Below, in pieces: positions 56,801 through 64,000 of a stretch of DNA of 64,000 nt. A program made the position numbers and the translations under genes. Position 1 is the first letter of the stretch. Each line of letters starts with the position of its first letter. The DNA comes from Pedobacter deserti. GTDB lineage: Bacteria > Bacteroidota > Bacteroidia > Sphingobacteriales > Sphingobacteriaceae. The stretch lies in contig NZ_JAFMZQ010000002.1 of the NCBI RefSeq assembly GCF_024436415.1, positions 1 through 64,000 of the forward strand, given 5' to 3'. Below the pieces are notes generated by a model that was given only the letters and a program-made list of their open reading frames with translations, was not told the origin of the DNA and searched no databases.

Positions 56801-57225
56801 ATAAAGGGTTTACAGCTTCCATCAACCTGAGGTACCGGATAGGTGGGCAGGCCTTCATGCAAACGTTGTACGAAAAAGTGGAGAACATTTCGACCACTGG
56901 GGTTGCTCTGAACCAGGATAGAAGGGCTTTGTACGACCGCTGGAAAAAGCCGGGAGATAACGCGCGCTTCAAAGCGATATCCCGTACAGAAAGTACACCG
57001 ATCTCCTCACGCTTTGTTGCTGATAACGATATGCTGATCGGTGAAGCTTTTTCCCTGGGCTATGAGAACTCCACTGCAGCCTGGCTAAAGTCAATCCGCG
57101 CTTCCTCGGTAACACTCAGGGCGTATATGAACGATATTTTTCACATATCGACGATAAAGAACGAGCGGGGTATAGACTATCCCTTTGCACGCTCGGTGTC
57201 TTTTTCAGCAGCAGTTCGATTTTAA
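53893..57225 (+). CDS. SusC/RagA transporter with STN signalling domain
   Basis: A TonB-dependent outer-membrane importer of 1110 residues. After the signal peptide (ending about TYSQ) comes an STN domain (about 32-88: FARVIEAIRKQSGYTVF, FLKRITENQPVEFTI) that contacts FecR. A carboxypeptidase-regulatory domain (about 115-200), plug (LLKDASATAIYGSKAANGVV) and barrel follow. A TonB box-like segment is near MGEVVITGIYQRNRE. It forms a pair with the SusD that follows. By family it imports an oligomeric nutrient; a peptide is suspected from the accessory lipoproteins. Confidence 0.95.
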   Translation: MIKIYLSRVMKTILCLLLTGFMTVSATTYSQQITLKGENIPFARVIEAIRKQSGYTVFGAKRLFDAAKPVTIDAKNMPVAQFLKRITENQPVEFTIEDRTISLIGKAEVAQVPTAIQQHTIRGIVRHAETKELMPGVTIGLKGTEIRTQTDGKGQYRLVIPVSDKKQTLVFSYVGMKRLELAYQKQEQLDVDLQPDENAMGEVVITGIYQRNREVHTGSSVTYKARDLQIVGNQNILQSLKTLDPSFAIVENNTFGSDPNRMPDIEIRGKSSVIGLTDEFASNPNQPLFILDGFESTLAIIADLSMDRVESITLLKDASATAIYGSKAANGVVVVETRRPTPGQLRVNYTLNGSVSYADLTDYNLMNAEEKLQFELLSGFYGLLNQDGNIILGANPASEANYYNRLKEVRRGVNTYWANEPLRTALTQRHTLFAEGGDANLRYSASFNYGLTKGVMEGSDRRATNGNIRLLYRKGNFSVNNSLSIDNVLANKESTPFSAFSRANPYYRKYDESGHVNKVLENFLAYGNSSLAPIYSPLYDQSNLNINQDESNGFTNNLEAEWRIAEPLRVRGRFGLRSLSTHGEIFRSPFNVGFENTDVLQRGTYDETNGKDINYDGDLSLTFGKLFSGKHMVNAVAGSRMQQYIRKESAFGVSGFIDDEFSNPNFALGYVAGQRAGYQESKRREASFFTNFGYAYDQRYLIDATMRSDGSSVYGSERQFSTIWSLGLGWNIHNEQLVKNSFNWINQLRLRGSVGNPGNQNFDDYISMRIYRYNNENRNPFGASTIISNMGNRNLQWQTTLDRNIGMDIAMGDNRFRLTADYFIKDTDPLLVFVSLPSSTGVSRVAQNIGGQVTRGFTVTSDYTLLRREQFNWRVNLNMRQLKAEYRKMGNQLSNFNETNRSRNLVRYYDGGSPSDLWAVRSVGIDPATGREVFLNKNGAQTFVHNFQDEVVVGNSEPDLDGIVGTNLFYKGFTASINLRYRIGGQAFMQTLYEKVENISTTGVALNQDRRALYDRWKKPGDNARFKAISRTESTPISSRFVADNDMLIGEAFSLGYENSTAAWLKSIRASSVTLRAYMNDIFHISTIKNERGIDYPFARSVSFSAAVRF

Positions 57226-57243
57226 CACAAAACCGTGTATTAT

Positions 57244-58719
57244 ATGAAATCAATATATAAAATAAAAATAGGCCTCTTTTTGTTCGTGTTGCTGTCTGTA
57301 TCCTGCAGCAAGTGGGTTGACGTGAAACCTACTGACAGACTAGGCGAAGATCAGCTCTTTTTAAATAAGGAGGGCTATCTAAAAGCGCTTAACGGCGTAT
57401 ATGTGGAAATGACAAATACCGCTTTGTATGGGGAGCATTTGACTGCAGGAACAATCGATGTACTGGCACAGTACTACTATCTGAACAGTTCCGTGCATCC
57501 CTATCAGAAATACACAATCTTCACATACACCGACGCGGATGTAAAGGTAACTTTTGATAATGCCTGGCGTAAGGCGTACGAATTGATTGCAAATTGTAAT
57601 GTAATTCTCGAGAAATGTGGTGCCGCGCCCAGCGAGGTATTGCCGCAGCCTTATTTCGGTATTATTAAAGGTGAAGCGCTCGCTCTTCGCGCTATGCTGC
57701 ACCTGGACATGCTCCGGTTGTTCGGGCCGATCTATTCTGAAACCGACAAGTTGAAGCCGTCGATCCCATATGTAAATAAAACCGGCTATGAGGTATCCCC
57801 ACTGCTGGGCTCGGAGCAGGTTATGCTGCATGTGACGGAAGATCTGAAAGCGGCTTTGGATCTACTGGGGAGCACCGACCCCATCCGGACCGAGGGTGTA
57901 AGAAACGGTAGCAATGCCGCGGGGCCGAATGATTTATACTTTCGTCAGTATCGGCTAAATTATTATGCGGCTAAGGCGCTTCTCGCCCGGGCATATTTAT
58001 GGCAGGCCAATAAAACGGATGCATTGACGCAGGCGCAGGAGCTACTGGCGGAGGTACAGTCGCCAACTAAAACTGTTTTCCCATTTGTCACTTTTGCAGC
58101 CGCAACCAATATAGAAAAACCCGACCGGATGTTTTCTACCGAGGTTATGTTTTCTCTCTATGATATCAGGAGGATTCAAATGTACAACAGGTTGTTTGAC
58201 GTAAGCTTGCAGGTGAACAGTAAACTTTCTTTTAGCGCGGGGGATGTAAATGAACAGCGGGTCAATTCCATTTATGATGACGCGAATGACTACCGCCGAC
58301 GAATATGGCAAAGCGCATCTACCGGTACAACAACGGCCACTACTAATATGAAATATGCGGATGTACCTGAAGGTCCTGGCCGCTATATGATCCCGCTTGT
58401 CCGTCTGTCGGAAGTCTTGCTGATCGCCGCGGAATGCCACCCAGATCTGGCAACCGGAATAGCTTACCTGAACCAATTACGTTCAGCCAGAAACTGTGTT
58501 AACCTGGCACCTGCTGATGCCAGCGCATTGAAACTGGAAATTGGTAAAGAATATAGACGGGAAATGATCGGGGAAGGGCAACAGTTCTTTTTCTATAAGC
58601 GAAACGCCTATCAGACAGTACCTAATCACGCTACCGTTTCCATCAATCCTGCAAAGACGATGGTATTGACCAATTATGTGGTTCCGCTACCAGACAGTGA
58701 AACATCTCAAAGATATTAA
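57244..58719 (+). CDS. SusD/RagB family lipoprotein
   Basis: Lid/binding lipoprotein of the adjacent STN-SusC. ATG at 57244 gives a lipobox LLSVSC (Cys21); the GTG at 57235 would add three residues. Family segments are WVDVKPTDRLGEDQLFLNKEGYLKALNGVY in the N-terminus (split blocks), KGEALALRAMLHLDMLRLFGP, and near the C-terminus YLNQLRSARNCVN and EIGKEYRREMIGEGQQFF. Confidence 0.95.
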   Translation: MKSIYKIKIGLFLFVLLSVSCSKWVDVKPTDRLGEDQLFLNKEGYLKALNGVYVEMTNTALYGEHLTAGTIDVLAQYYYLNSSVHPYQKYTIFTYTDADVKVTFDNAWRKAYELIANCNVILEKCGAAPSEVLPQPYFGIIKGEALALRAMLHLDMLRLFGPIYSETDKLKPSIPYVNKTGYEVSPLLGSEQVMLHVTEDLKAALDLLGSTDPIRTEGVRNGSNAAGPNDLYFRQYRLNYYAAKALLARAYLWQANKTDALTQAQELLAEVQSPTKTVFPFVTFAAATNIEKPDRMFSTEVMFSLYDIRRIQMYNRLFDVSLQVNSKLSFSAGDVNEQRVNSIYDDANDYRRRIWQSASTGTTTATTNMKYADVPEGPGRYMIPLVRLSEVLLIAAECHPDLATGIAYLNQLRSARNCVNLAPADASALKLEIGKEYRREMIGEGQQFFFYKRNAYQTVPNHATVSINPAKTMVLTNYVVPLPDSETSQRY

Positions 58720-58734
58720 TCCAAGAATAACAGC

Positions 58735-59586
58735 ATGAGAAGAATATTAATTTATATGGTACTTCTCCAGCTCGCAATGGTTTTTGCAAGCTGTGAAAAG
58801 GAAATTTTGCCCTACAAGGGTAAGGAGGGCGTGTATTTTGCCGTACAACATGGTGCTCAACATTTACCTAATTCCTGGCCTTTCCAGCCTTACAGTGATG
58901 TAGATTTCGTCCGGATAGGCAAGAACACGGTCGATTTCACTATTAAGGTCATGATCACTGGACCTGTGAAGGATTATGAGCGGACATTCAAGATGGAAGT
59001 GAATCCCGACTCCACTACCGCTATCGCCGGAAAGCATTATGAAGCAGTAAAGTCAGACTGGACTATTCCGGCCGGCTCAGTGTCTGCAAATGTAACGGTT
59101 CGGCTGAACCGAACTCCAGATCTGGAAGAAAAGCCGGTAACCCTAGGCTTGAAACTTATCGAAACAGAAGATTTTGCACTCTCTTTCCCGGAGTGGGATG
59201 CAATTCCAGGTCTCGATGCAGGAACGGTAGTAAAAGAATTTGATGCCGGCCTGCATACCCTAAGGATTAACGATGTGATGATCCAGCCAGCGGTATGGTC
59301 TGGTTCAATACAGCCAGGAAACCGGGAGTCAGGCTTGTTCGGCGTGTTTACCAGGAAGAAAATGGAGTTTTTATCGGAACACCTGGGCTTAACCTACGAG
59401 GATTTTTCGAGCACAACAACGATGCCGATGGCTCGTATGTTTCTCGTAGCTAACGATGCTACGGCAATTCTGATAAAGCGCTTTAACGAAAAAAATCCTG
59501 TGCTCGAAGACGATGGCCGCTTGATGTGGATGGGCTCCGTTCCATGGACATCTATTATAGGCGTTCCCTGGGTACCTGGTCCTTAG
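58735..59586 (+). CDS. DUF4843 lipoprotein
   Basis: A 283-residue lipoprotein, lipobox MVFASC (Cys20), followed by a DUF4843 domain. Characteristic pieces are YKGKEGVYFAVQ, DYERTFKMEVNPDSTTAIAG and VRLNRTPDLEEKPVTLGLKL. It is a common accessory component of SusCD loci. Its gene follows susD by 15 bases and probably encodes a surface protein of the transporter complex. Confidence 0.9.
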   Translation: MRRILIYMVLLQLAMVFASCEKEILPYKGKEGVYFAVQHGAQHLPNSWPFQPYSDVDFVRIGKNTVDFTIKVMITGPVKDYERTFKMEVNPDSTTAIAGKHYEAVKSDWTIPAGSVSANVTVRLNRTPDLEEKPVTLGLKLIETEDFALSFPEWDAIPGLDAGTVVKEFDAGLHTLRINDVMIQPAVWSGSIQPGNRESGLFGVFTRKKMEFLSEHLGLTYEDFSSTTTMPMARMFLVANDATAILIKRFNEKNPVLEDDGRLMWMGSVPWTSIIGVPWVPGP

Positions 59587-59595
59587 TAACAAATA

Positions 59596-61152
59596 ATGAA
59601 GAAAGAAATGAAAATATACCACTATATCTTAGCTCTGTTCTCAGTCGTGCTGATCGGCTCATGCAGTAAGGATCTGGGCAATTACGCGTACGAAAGTATC
59701 AATGAATTAAATATTAAAGGGGTTAGCAACGAATATTTCGTGCGTACCGGAATAGATACGCTTCGCATCCAGCCCACCATAGCGGCAAGCATGGATGAAT
59801 CGGATACGTCGCGCTACAGCTACCTCTGGATTTTAAAAACCGGATCGCTGACTTTTGACACGATTGGTCATTACAGGAACCTGGCTTATCCGGTACGTTT
59901 AAACGCAGTTCCCTATGATCTGTTTTATCGGGTACTCGACAGCAAAACCGGGGTTACCTGGATAGCCAATAGCAAGATCATTGTTAGTACTCCATATTCC
60001 CGGGGTTTCCTCATTATGGGTGAAGATGAAGAAGGGTTTGCAGAAGCTGAAATGCTGTCTATGCTTACGGATACGGTACATATCAAACAAATTTTGTCTA
60101 AGTCAGGTTTGCCTCGTCTTCGGGAACCCGTTAGTATGGTGCATACGGGTGGCGGCGAATTGTATGTGAGGCTTTGGGCTATGACGAAGACAGGTTCATA
60201 CTATTTTAACCGGGCCACTATGGAAGCTACCGCTAGCAATAACCTAAGTAGGTTAGCCTATGTGTCGGAAGCTCTTGATGCGGAAACGCTTCATCCGGTT
60301 GTTGTTGCTCCCCAGATCCGCACCGCCGCGGGTGCTATCGGCAGTAGCTTGTACCGGGCCATGATCACTCAGGGCGGGGATGTATTTGCCAGTGTGCCCT
60401 TGTTCATGGGCGGAGACTTTTACAACAACCCTGTAAACCGCATTGCAACAGCGCAGGAGGTCAGAATACCAGCGGCGCCATACATCATGTATCCGATAAA
60501 CAGTATGAATTCGATCATGTGGTACGATACGCAGAACAATCGCTTTATGAATTTTGCAAGTATTGGTGTAGGTACGGCTTCTACAGTACTAAGTGATGCT
60601 TCAGGCAGTATTTTCCCATGGAACCAGCCGGCAGGCAGGACACTTGTTTATGCAGAGAATACACGCAACACTGATGGTGGTTCAACGAATGGTAATTCGT
60701 TCGCAATTATGAAAGATGCGGATAATACATGTCATATTTATAAGTTTTATGCAAATGGCACTAATCCTGCAAAACGCGGCTTTTATACCATCAAGTCTAC
60801 CGCGACCGACTTTCATAAGGCCGATTTTTACGCTTTCTCGTCTAATCGCAGCGTTGTGTTTTATGCGGTGGGCAACCGCCTTTATGCCTACGATTACAAT
60901 CCGGGGTTTGAGAAAAACTATACCATATCGAATGTCGGTGCAGATCAGATCACTATGCTCAAGTTTGATACTCAGATAGACCATCTGACCAACAGCCTTT
61001 ATGTGGCAACCTATAATAGTGCGACTAAAGGCACCTTGCGCCGCTTCAGGGTAGGTACCGATCCAAATACTGTGGAGCTGACGATTCAGGACAACAGCAC
61101 ATGGACCGGCCTCGTGAAGGTTAAAGATATCAACTGGCGCGCAGTTAACTAA
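59596..61152 (+). CDS. PKD-like family lipoprotein
   Basis: A 518-residue lipoprotein with lipobox VLIGSC (Cys23). The PKD-like family feature DLGNYAYESINE is at the mature N-terminus, an Ig-like strand region follows (SRYSYLWILKTG), and the C-terminal part looks like a beta-propeller-type repeat region. It is the fourth gene of the SusCD operon; the DUF4843 plus PKD-like pair is recalled as recurrent beside peptide-type SusCD transporters. Ligand unknown. Confidence 0.85.
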   Translation: MKKEMKIYHYILALFSVVLIGSCSKDLGNYAYESINELNIKGVSNEYFVRTGIDTLRIQPTIAASMDESDTSRYSYLWILKTGSLTFDTIGHYRNLAYPVRLNAVPYDLFYRVLDSKTGVTWIANSKIIVSTPYSRGFLIMGEDEEGFAEAEMLSMLTDTVHIKQILSKSGLPRLREPVSMVHTGGGELYVRLWAMTKTGSYYFNRATMEATASNNLSRLAYVSEALDAETLHPVVVAPQIRTAAGAIGSSLYRAMITQGGDVFASVPLFMGGDFYNNPVNRIATAQEVRIPAAPYIMYPINSMNSIMWYDTQNNRFMNFASIGVGTASTVLSDASGSIFPWNQPAGRTLVYAENTRNTDGGSTNGNSFAIMKDADNTCHIYKFYANGTNPAKRGFYTIKSTATDFHKADFYAFSSNRSVVFYAVGNRLYAYDYNPGFEKNYTISNVGADQITMLKFDTQIDHLTNSLYVATYNSATKGTLRRFRVGTDPNTVELTIQDNSTWTGLVKVKDINWRAVN

Positions 61153-61181
61153 ACGAATACACTTAAACAGATTAAAAAGCA

Positions 61182-62300
61182 ATGAATTTAACAAGTATCA
61201 AAACTATCCTTGCACTAGCCATATTGCCAATCGCCGGGTTTAGCCAGGGCGGCAACTTTTCCATAGAAGGGCAGGTAAGCGCGAAACACAATGGCAAATT
61301 CGTTAAGTTGTACTACAGCGAGAATGAGACAAAAAAAATTGACAGTGCAGCCGTTCAAAGCGGTAAGTTTTCTTTAAAGGGCAATGTTAAATCGCCAACA
61401 GCTGCTAAAATAGGGTTTGGCGATCAAGACGCAGGAGACAATATAGACGTGTTCCTGTCGGAGGGAACCATCCGCCTAAAGGCAAAAGACTCTATTCATT
61501 ATGCGGACATCCGCGGAACAAAGCTTGCCGAAAGCCATGAGCGCCTGGCGCGACAGCTACGTCCTGCAGACGACAAATTTGTCAGGGGTCTGATTACTTT
61601 CAGAGATATGCCTAAAGGCCCTGAAAAGGACGCGTATTTGACATCATTAATGGCGGGCTTCGACGAGTATAATCTTCGGAAACGGGAAATAGTACATCAA
61701 TTTGTTAGTGAAAACCCGGCGTCCTATGTATCGCTGTATTATCTGGACAAAAGTGCTCAAGGCCGGATTGCAAATTACGAGACAACTTTTCCGTTTTATA
61801 ATAAGCTTAGTCCGGAACTTAAAGCAACGCCTTTGGGCAAACAACTGGGGGAACGCCTTATGGCTGCGAAGGGTGCTTTGACAGGAGAACCTTACAAAGA
61901 TTTCGTTTCGACAACCCCCGAAGGCAAGCAACTTAGCCTAAAGGAGATCGTAAGTAAAAACAAGTATACGCTTGTTGATTTCTGGGCCAGCTGGTGTGGC
62001 CCGTGCAGAAAGGAGAATCCACATGTAGTTAAAACGTTCAATGCTTTTCGCGAGAAAGGTTTTACCGTACTAAGTGTTTCACTTGATGACAACGCAGATA
62101 AATGGAAAGAAGCGATCGAGAAAGACGGAATGCCCTGGTACCATGTGTCCAGCCTAAAGGGCTGGAAAGAGCCGGCGGCTGCGCTCTATAATGTTCGCGC
62201 AATCCCACAGAATGTGCTGGTAGACAGCGAGGGGAAAATAGTAGCCACTAACTTGAGGGCAGAGACGCTTTTTAATAAGGTGCAGCAATTATTAAATTAG
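61182..62300 (+). CDS. TlpA-like thiol-disulfide reductase, DUF4369 type
   Basis: Exported thioredoxin-fold protein of 372 residues. A signal peptide ends near GFSQ, a DUF4369 domain (about 24-110) is followed by a helical linker, and the thioredoxin domain carries WASWCGPC with Cys272 and Cys275. It is the last gene of the SusCD operon and may reduce or isomerise disulfides of the uptake proteins or of imported peptides. A terminator follows. Confidence 0.92.
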   Translation: MNLTSIKTILALAILPIAGFSQGGNFSIEGQVSAKHNGKFVKLYYSENETKKIDSAAVQSGKFSLKGNVKSPTAAKIGFGDQDAGDNIDVFLSEGTIRLKAKDSIHYADIRGTKLAESHERLARQLRPADDKFVRGLITFRDMPKGPEKDAYLTSLMAGFDEYNLRKREIVHQFVSENPASYVSLYYLDKSAQGRIANYETTFPFYNKLSPELKATPLGKQLGERLMAAKGALTGEPYKDFVSTTPEGKQLSLKEIVSKNKYTLVDFWASWCGPCRKENPHVVKTFNAFREKGFTVLSVSLDDNADKWKEAIEKDGMPWYHVSSLKGWKEPAAALYNVRAIPQNVLVDSEGKIVATNLRAETLFNKVQQLLN

Positions 62301-62320
62301 ACTCGCGTAAGCGGCGCTCC

Positions 62321-62350
62321 AAAGCCGTCCAGCAATTGTTGGACGGCTTT
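62321..62350 (+). terminator. Terminator of SusCD operon
   Basis: A perfect 11-pair stem (62321-62331 with 62340-62350) with an 8-base loop ends in TTT and a T-rich stretch. The minus-strand response regulator gene ends just beyond it. Confidence 0.85.
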
Positions 62351-62359
62351 TATTTTGCG

Positions 62360-63103
62360 CTAATGGTTAAGCCAGGCCTTGAATGATTCGGCACGTTCTT
62401 CGCTCACAATGACATCTGTTGCTCCGGTTGGTACAGGATCTAAAATGATGCGTATTCTGTTTCTGGATAGTGTGTACATTTCCCTGATCGCTTTTATATT
62501 GATGATGAACTTGCGGTTTATCCGATAGAAGGTTTTCTGGTCTAGCTGTGGTTCCAGATTTGCAACGGTTTCATCTATAATATATTGCTGCCCTTGATGA
62601 CTAACCAGAAAGAGGTATTTGTCTTCTGCCATAAAGTAGGCGATATCATCTGACCGGATGGATTTGATAAGTCGCCCCGACTTAACCATAAAGCGATTGC
62701 GGACATCCCTGCCTGGATCGTTGTGCTTCTCGGCAGGGCCGGCGGGTATTCTGCGGATATTGTAAAGTTTTAGCAGGGCCGCCCTGAGGTCGTCTTCCTC
62801 GAAAGGTTTCAGGAGGTAATCGATGCCCTGGTTTTTGAAGGCCTTTAGCGTATACTGATCATAGGCCGTGGTAAAGATCACCGGACTTTGCACATCGATC
62901 TGTCTGAAGATCTGAAAGCTCTCCCCGTCGCCAAGGTGTATATCCATAAAGATAAGTTCAGCTTTGTGCCTACTAAGCCATTGCACTGCGGCTTCCACTG
63001 TGCCGAGTACGTCCAGTATCTGGATATTAGGATTGATATCCAGCAGCATCCTGCTTAATGTATCAGCTGCCAATGCCTCATCTTCAATAATCAGTGCAGT
63101 CAT
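62360..63103 (-). CDS. LytTR-type response regulator
   Basis: A two-component DNA-binding regulator of 247 residues. The receiver domain has the acidic pair IIEDE at 5-9, the phospho-acceptor Asp54 in IFMDIHLGDG, and FTTAYDQYTLKAFK. A LytTR DNA-binding domain (about 140-245) ends the protein. ATG at 63103 is chosen over an upstream start because a -7 box lies just before it. No histidine kinase is adjacent in the window. It follows the partial SusD gene on the same strand but across a terminator. Confidence 0.94.
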   Translation of the reverse strand: MTALIIEDEALAADTLSRMLLDINPNIQILDVLGTVEAAVQWLSRHKAELIFMDIHLGDGESFQIFRQIDVQSPVIFTTAYDQYTLKAFKNQGIDYLLKPFEEDDLRAALLKLYNIRRIPAGPAEKHNDPGRDVRNRFMVKSGRLIKSIRSDDIAYFMAEDKYLFLVSHQGQQYIIDETVANLEPQLDQKTFYRINRKFIINIKAIREMYTLSRNRIRIILDPVPTGATDVIVSEERAESFKAWLNH

Positions 63104-63119
63104 CCTTTCATCCTTTAGA

Positions 63120-63127
63120 CAAAAGTA
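63120..63127 (-). promoter_or_regulatory. -7 box of the response regulator gene
   Basis: TACTTTTG on the minus strand fits TAnnTTTG and ends 16 bases before the ATG. Its first base is the last base of the T-tract of the SusD terminator. No -33 element is obvious, as that position lies in the hairpin. Confidence 0.5.
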
Positions 63128-63159
63128 AAAAAAAGAAGCTGTCTGGCCGACAGCTTCTT
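63127..63159 (-). terminator. Terminator of the partial SusD gene
   Basis: A perfect 11-pair stem (63133-63143 with 63149-63159) with a 5-base loop is followed by T8 on the minus strand. It ends the upstream SusD transcript. Confidence 0.85.
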
Positions 63160-63187
63160 CATTCATGGTGTGATTTGTTGTGTTGTG

Positions 63188-64000
63188 TTATTGCAGGTTA
63201 GGATTATTTGCCCTTGCTTCGGCCGGGAATCTGAGGGTATACCTTGGGTCGTTTTGCTGAAGGGTAAAAGTTTCACCTCCTGCAGTATGAACCAACTGCG
63301 GCCTGGAATATCGCCGCAAATCGTACCAGCGATGTCCTTCCAGCGCAAGTTCACGTTCACGTTCTGCAAGGATCTCGGTCAGCACCTCATTTTCTGGCAA
63401 GGTACCAATCCTTGATTGCTCACTTTGGTAGTAAGCAGGCTTTAAACGTCTTGCTTTCAAGGCAAGCAATCGCTCCAGGGCAAGTGATCTGTTGCCGGTC
63501 CGCAAAGCAGCTTCAGCTGATATCAGGTAGATTTCTCCGTTTCTGAAGCTTACTTTCAGTGCATCGGAATTTCCTTTAGCCGAAACGTAGTCGCCACCGG
63601 ATCTGCTGAAATATTTTCCGAAACGGAGGTCATTTTCACGATCGTATTGGCTAAGCAGGTGATCGGAAATCATCGAAACATTAGAAGTCCTTGAGTCCAT
63701 AACCTCTTCCAGTGCGAGGATATTTTCTTTGGAGGCATAGTTGTTTGGCAGTAAACTGCCGGCCTGGTTAAGGTCTTCCAAATCGGCGTTAAGTGACAGC
63801 AAAGCCTCAGTCGCCTCTAAGGCTTTGTTCCACTCTCCTCTGAACTGATATACCCGGGCAGAAAGCGCAAGCGCCGAGCGCTTATCAAAGCGGTAGTTTT
63901 TGCCGCTTTCCCATTTCTCAACATTCAGCCATTGCTGGCCAGCAGCGATATCGGCTAATACCTGGGCATATGCTTGTTCTATACTTAGCTGCGGAAACTG
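63188..64000 (-). CDS. SusD/RagB family lipoprotein, C-terminal part
   Basis: The frame is open to the window edge, so the N-terminus is missing. About 270 residues of the SusD C-terminal region are present: TPR-like pieces (RSALALSARVYQFRGEWNKAL), SFRNGEIYLISAEAALRTGN, and the signature ERERELALEGHRWYDLRRYSR near the end. A SusC gene is expected just upstream, outside the window. A strong terminator lies beyond its stop. Confidence 0.93.
   Translation of the reverse strand, partial: QFPQLSIEQAYAQVLADIAAGQQWLNVEKWESGKNYRFDKRSALALSARVYQFRGEWNKALEATEALLSLNADLEDLNQAGSLLPNNYASKENILALEEVMDSRTSNVSMISDHLLSQYDRENDLRFGKYFSRSGGDYVSAKGNSDALKVSFRNGEIYLISAEAALRTGNRSLALERLLALKARRLKPAYYQSEQSRIGTLPENEVLTEILAERERELALEGHRWYDLRRYSRPQLVHTAGGETFTLQQNDPRYTLRFPAEARANNPNLQ

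Overview
The window looks like core chromosome of a Bacteroidota bacterium, most likely family Sphingobacteriaceae (Pedobacter-like). The evidence is three SusC/SusD-type loci (one partial), FecR-controlled ECF sigma signalling, lineage-typical small proteins (DUF3098, DUF4295, DUF5683), BshC of bacillithiol synthesis, a LeuRS and UvrA with Bacteroidota-style features, and several TAnnTTTG -7 boxes with little or no Shine-Dalgarno sequence. Genus placement is an inference from gene content. I saw no insertion sequences, phage genes, CRISPR arrays or classical defence systems.

Layout. 1-130: end of a 5S rRNA gene and its terminator. 320-5784: secreted S8 protease, two tandem exported ferritin-like proteins, a divergent ECF sigma/anti-sigma pair, and tRNA-Met. 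5890-20572: envelope and housekeeping genes (LptF/G-type permease, ribBA, a giant TamB-like protein, tsaD, recA, nth, an ECF sigma factor, uvrA). 20605-28145: LysE-type exporter, DUF2157 protein, CPA2 antiporter, then a tight minus-strand operon ftsX-DUF3098-uppP-truB-ribF. 28237-34171: lipoprotein, leuS, a peptide-type ABC binding lipoprotein, a one-lobed BtuF-like protein, an FMN reductase. 34351-38659: parA-parB-DUF5683-dapB-lepB operon.

38934-45288: a ROK regulator, probably co-transcribed with a SusC/SusD pair that has no enzymes beside it. 45348-51587: barrel-like protein, bshC overlapping an Ldh-type dehydrogenase gene, rimO, ftsY, DUF4295, rpmG, rpmB. 51906-62300: ECF sigma, FecR, STN-containing SusC, SusD, DUF4843 lipoprotein, PKD-like lipoprotein and a TlpA-like thioredoxin, which read as one signal-controlled outer-membrane uptake system. 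62360-64000: a LytTR response regulator without a kinase beside it and the C-terminal part of another SusD.

No clearly new multi-gene system stands out. The least explained items are small: two unlisted short genes that each end just before a strong terminator (16651-16806 and 38736-38843), a GC-rich hairpin or gene remnant at 51645-51810, a candidate ROK operator at 38854-38881, the half-size BtuF-like protein at 33208, and terminators whose T-tracts run straight into the next gene's promoter. All functional calls come from reading the sequence and recalled family knowledge; no database search was run.
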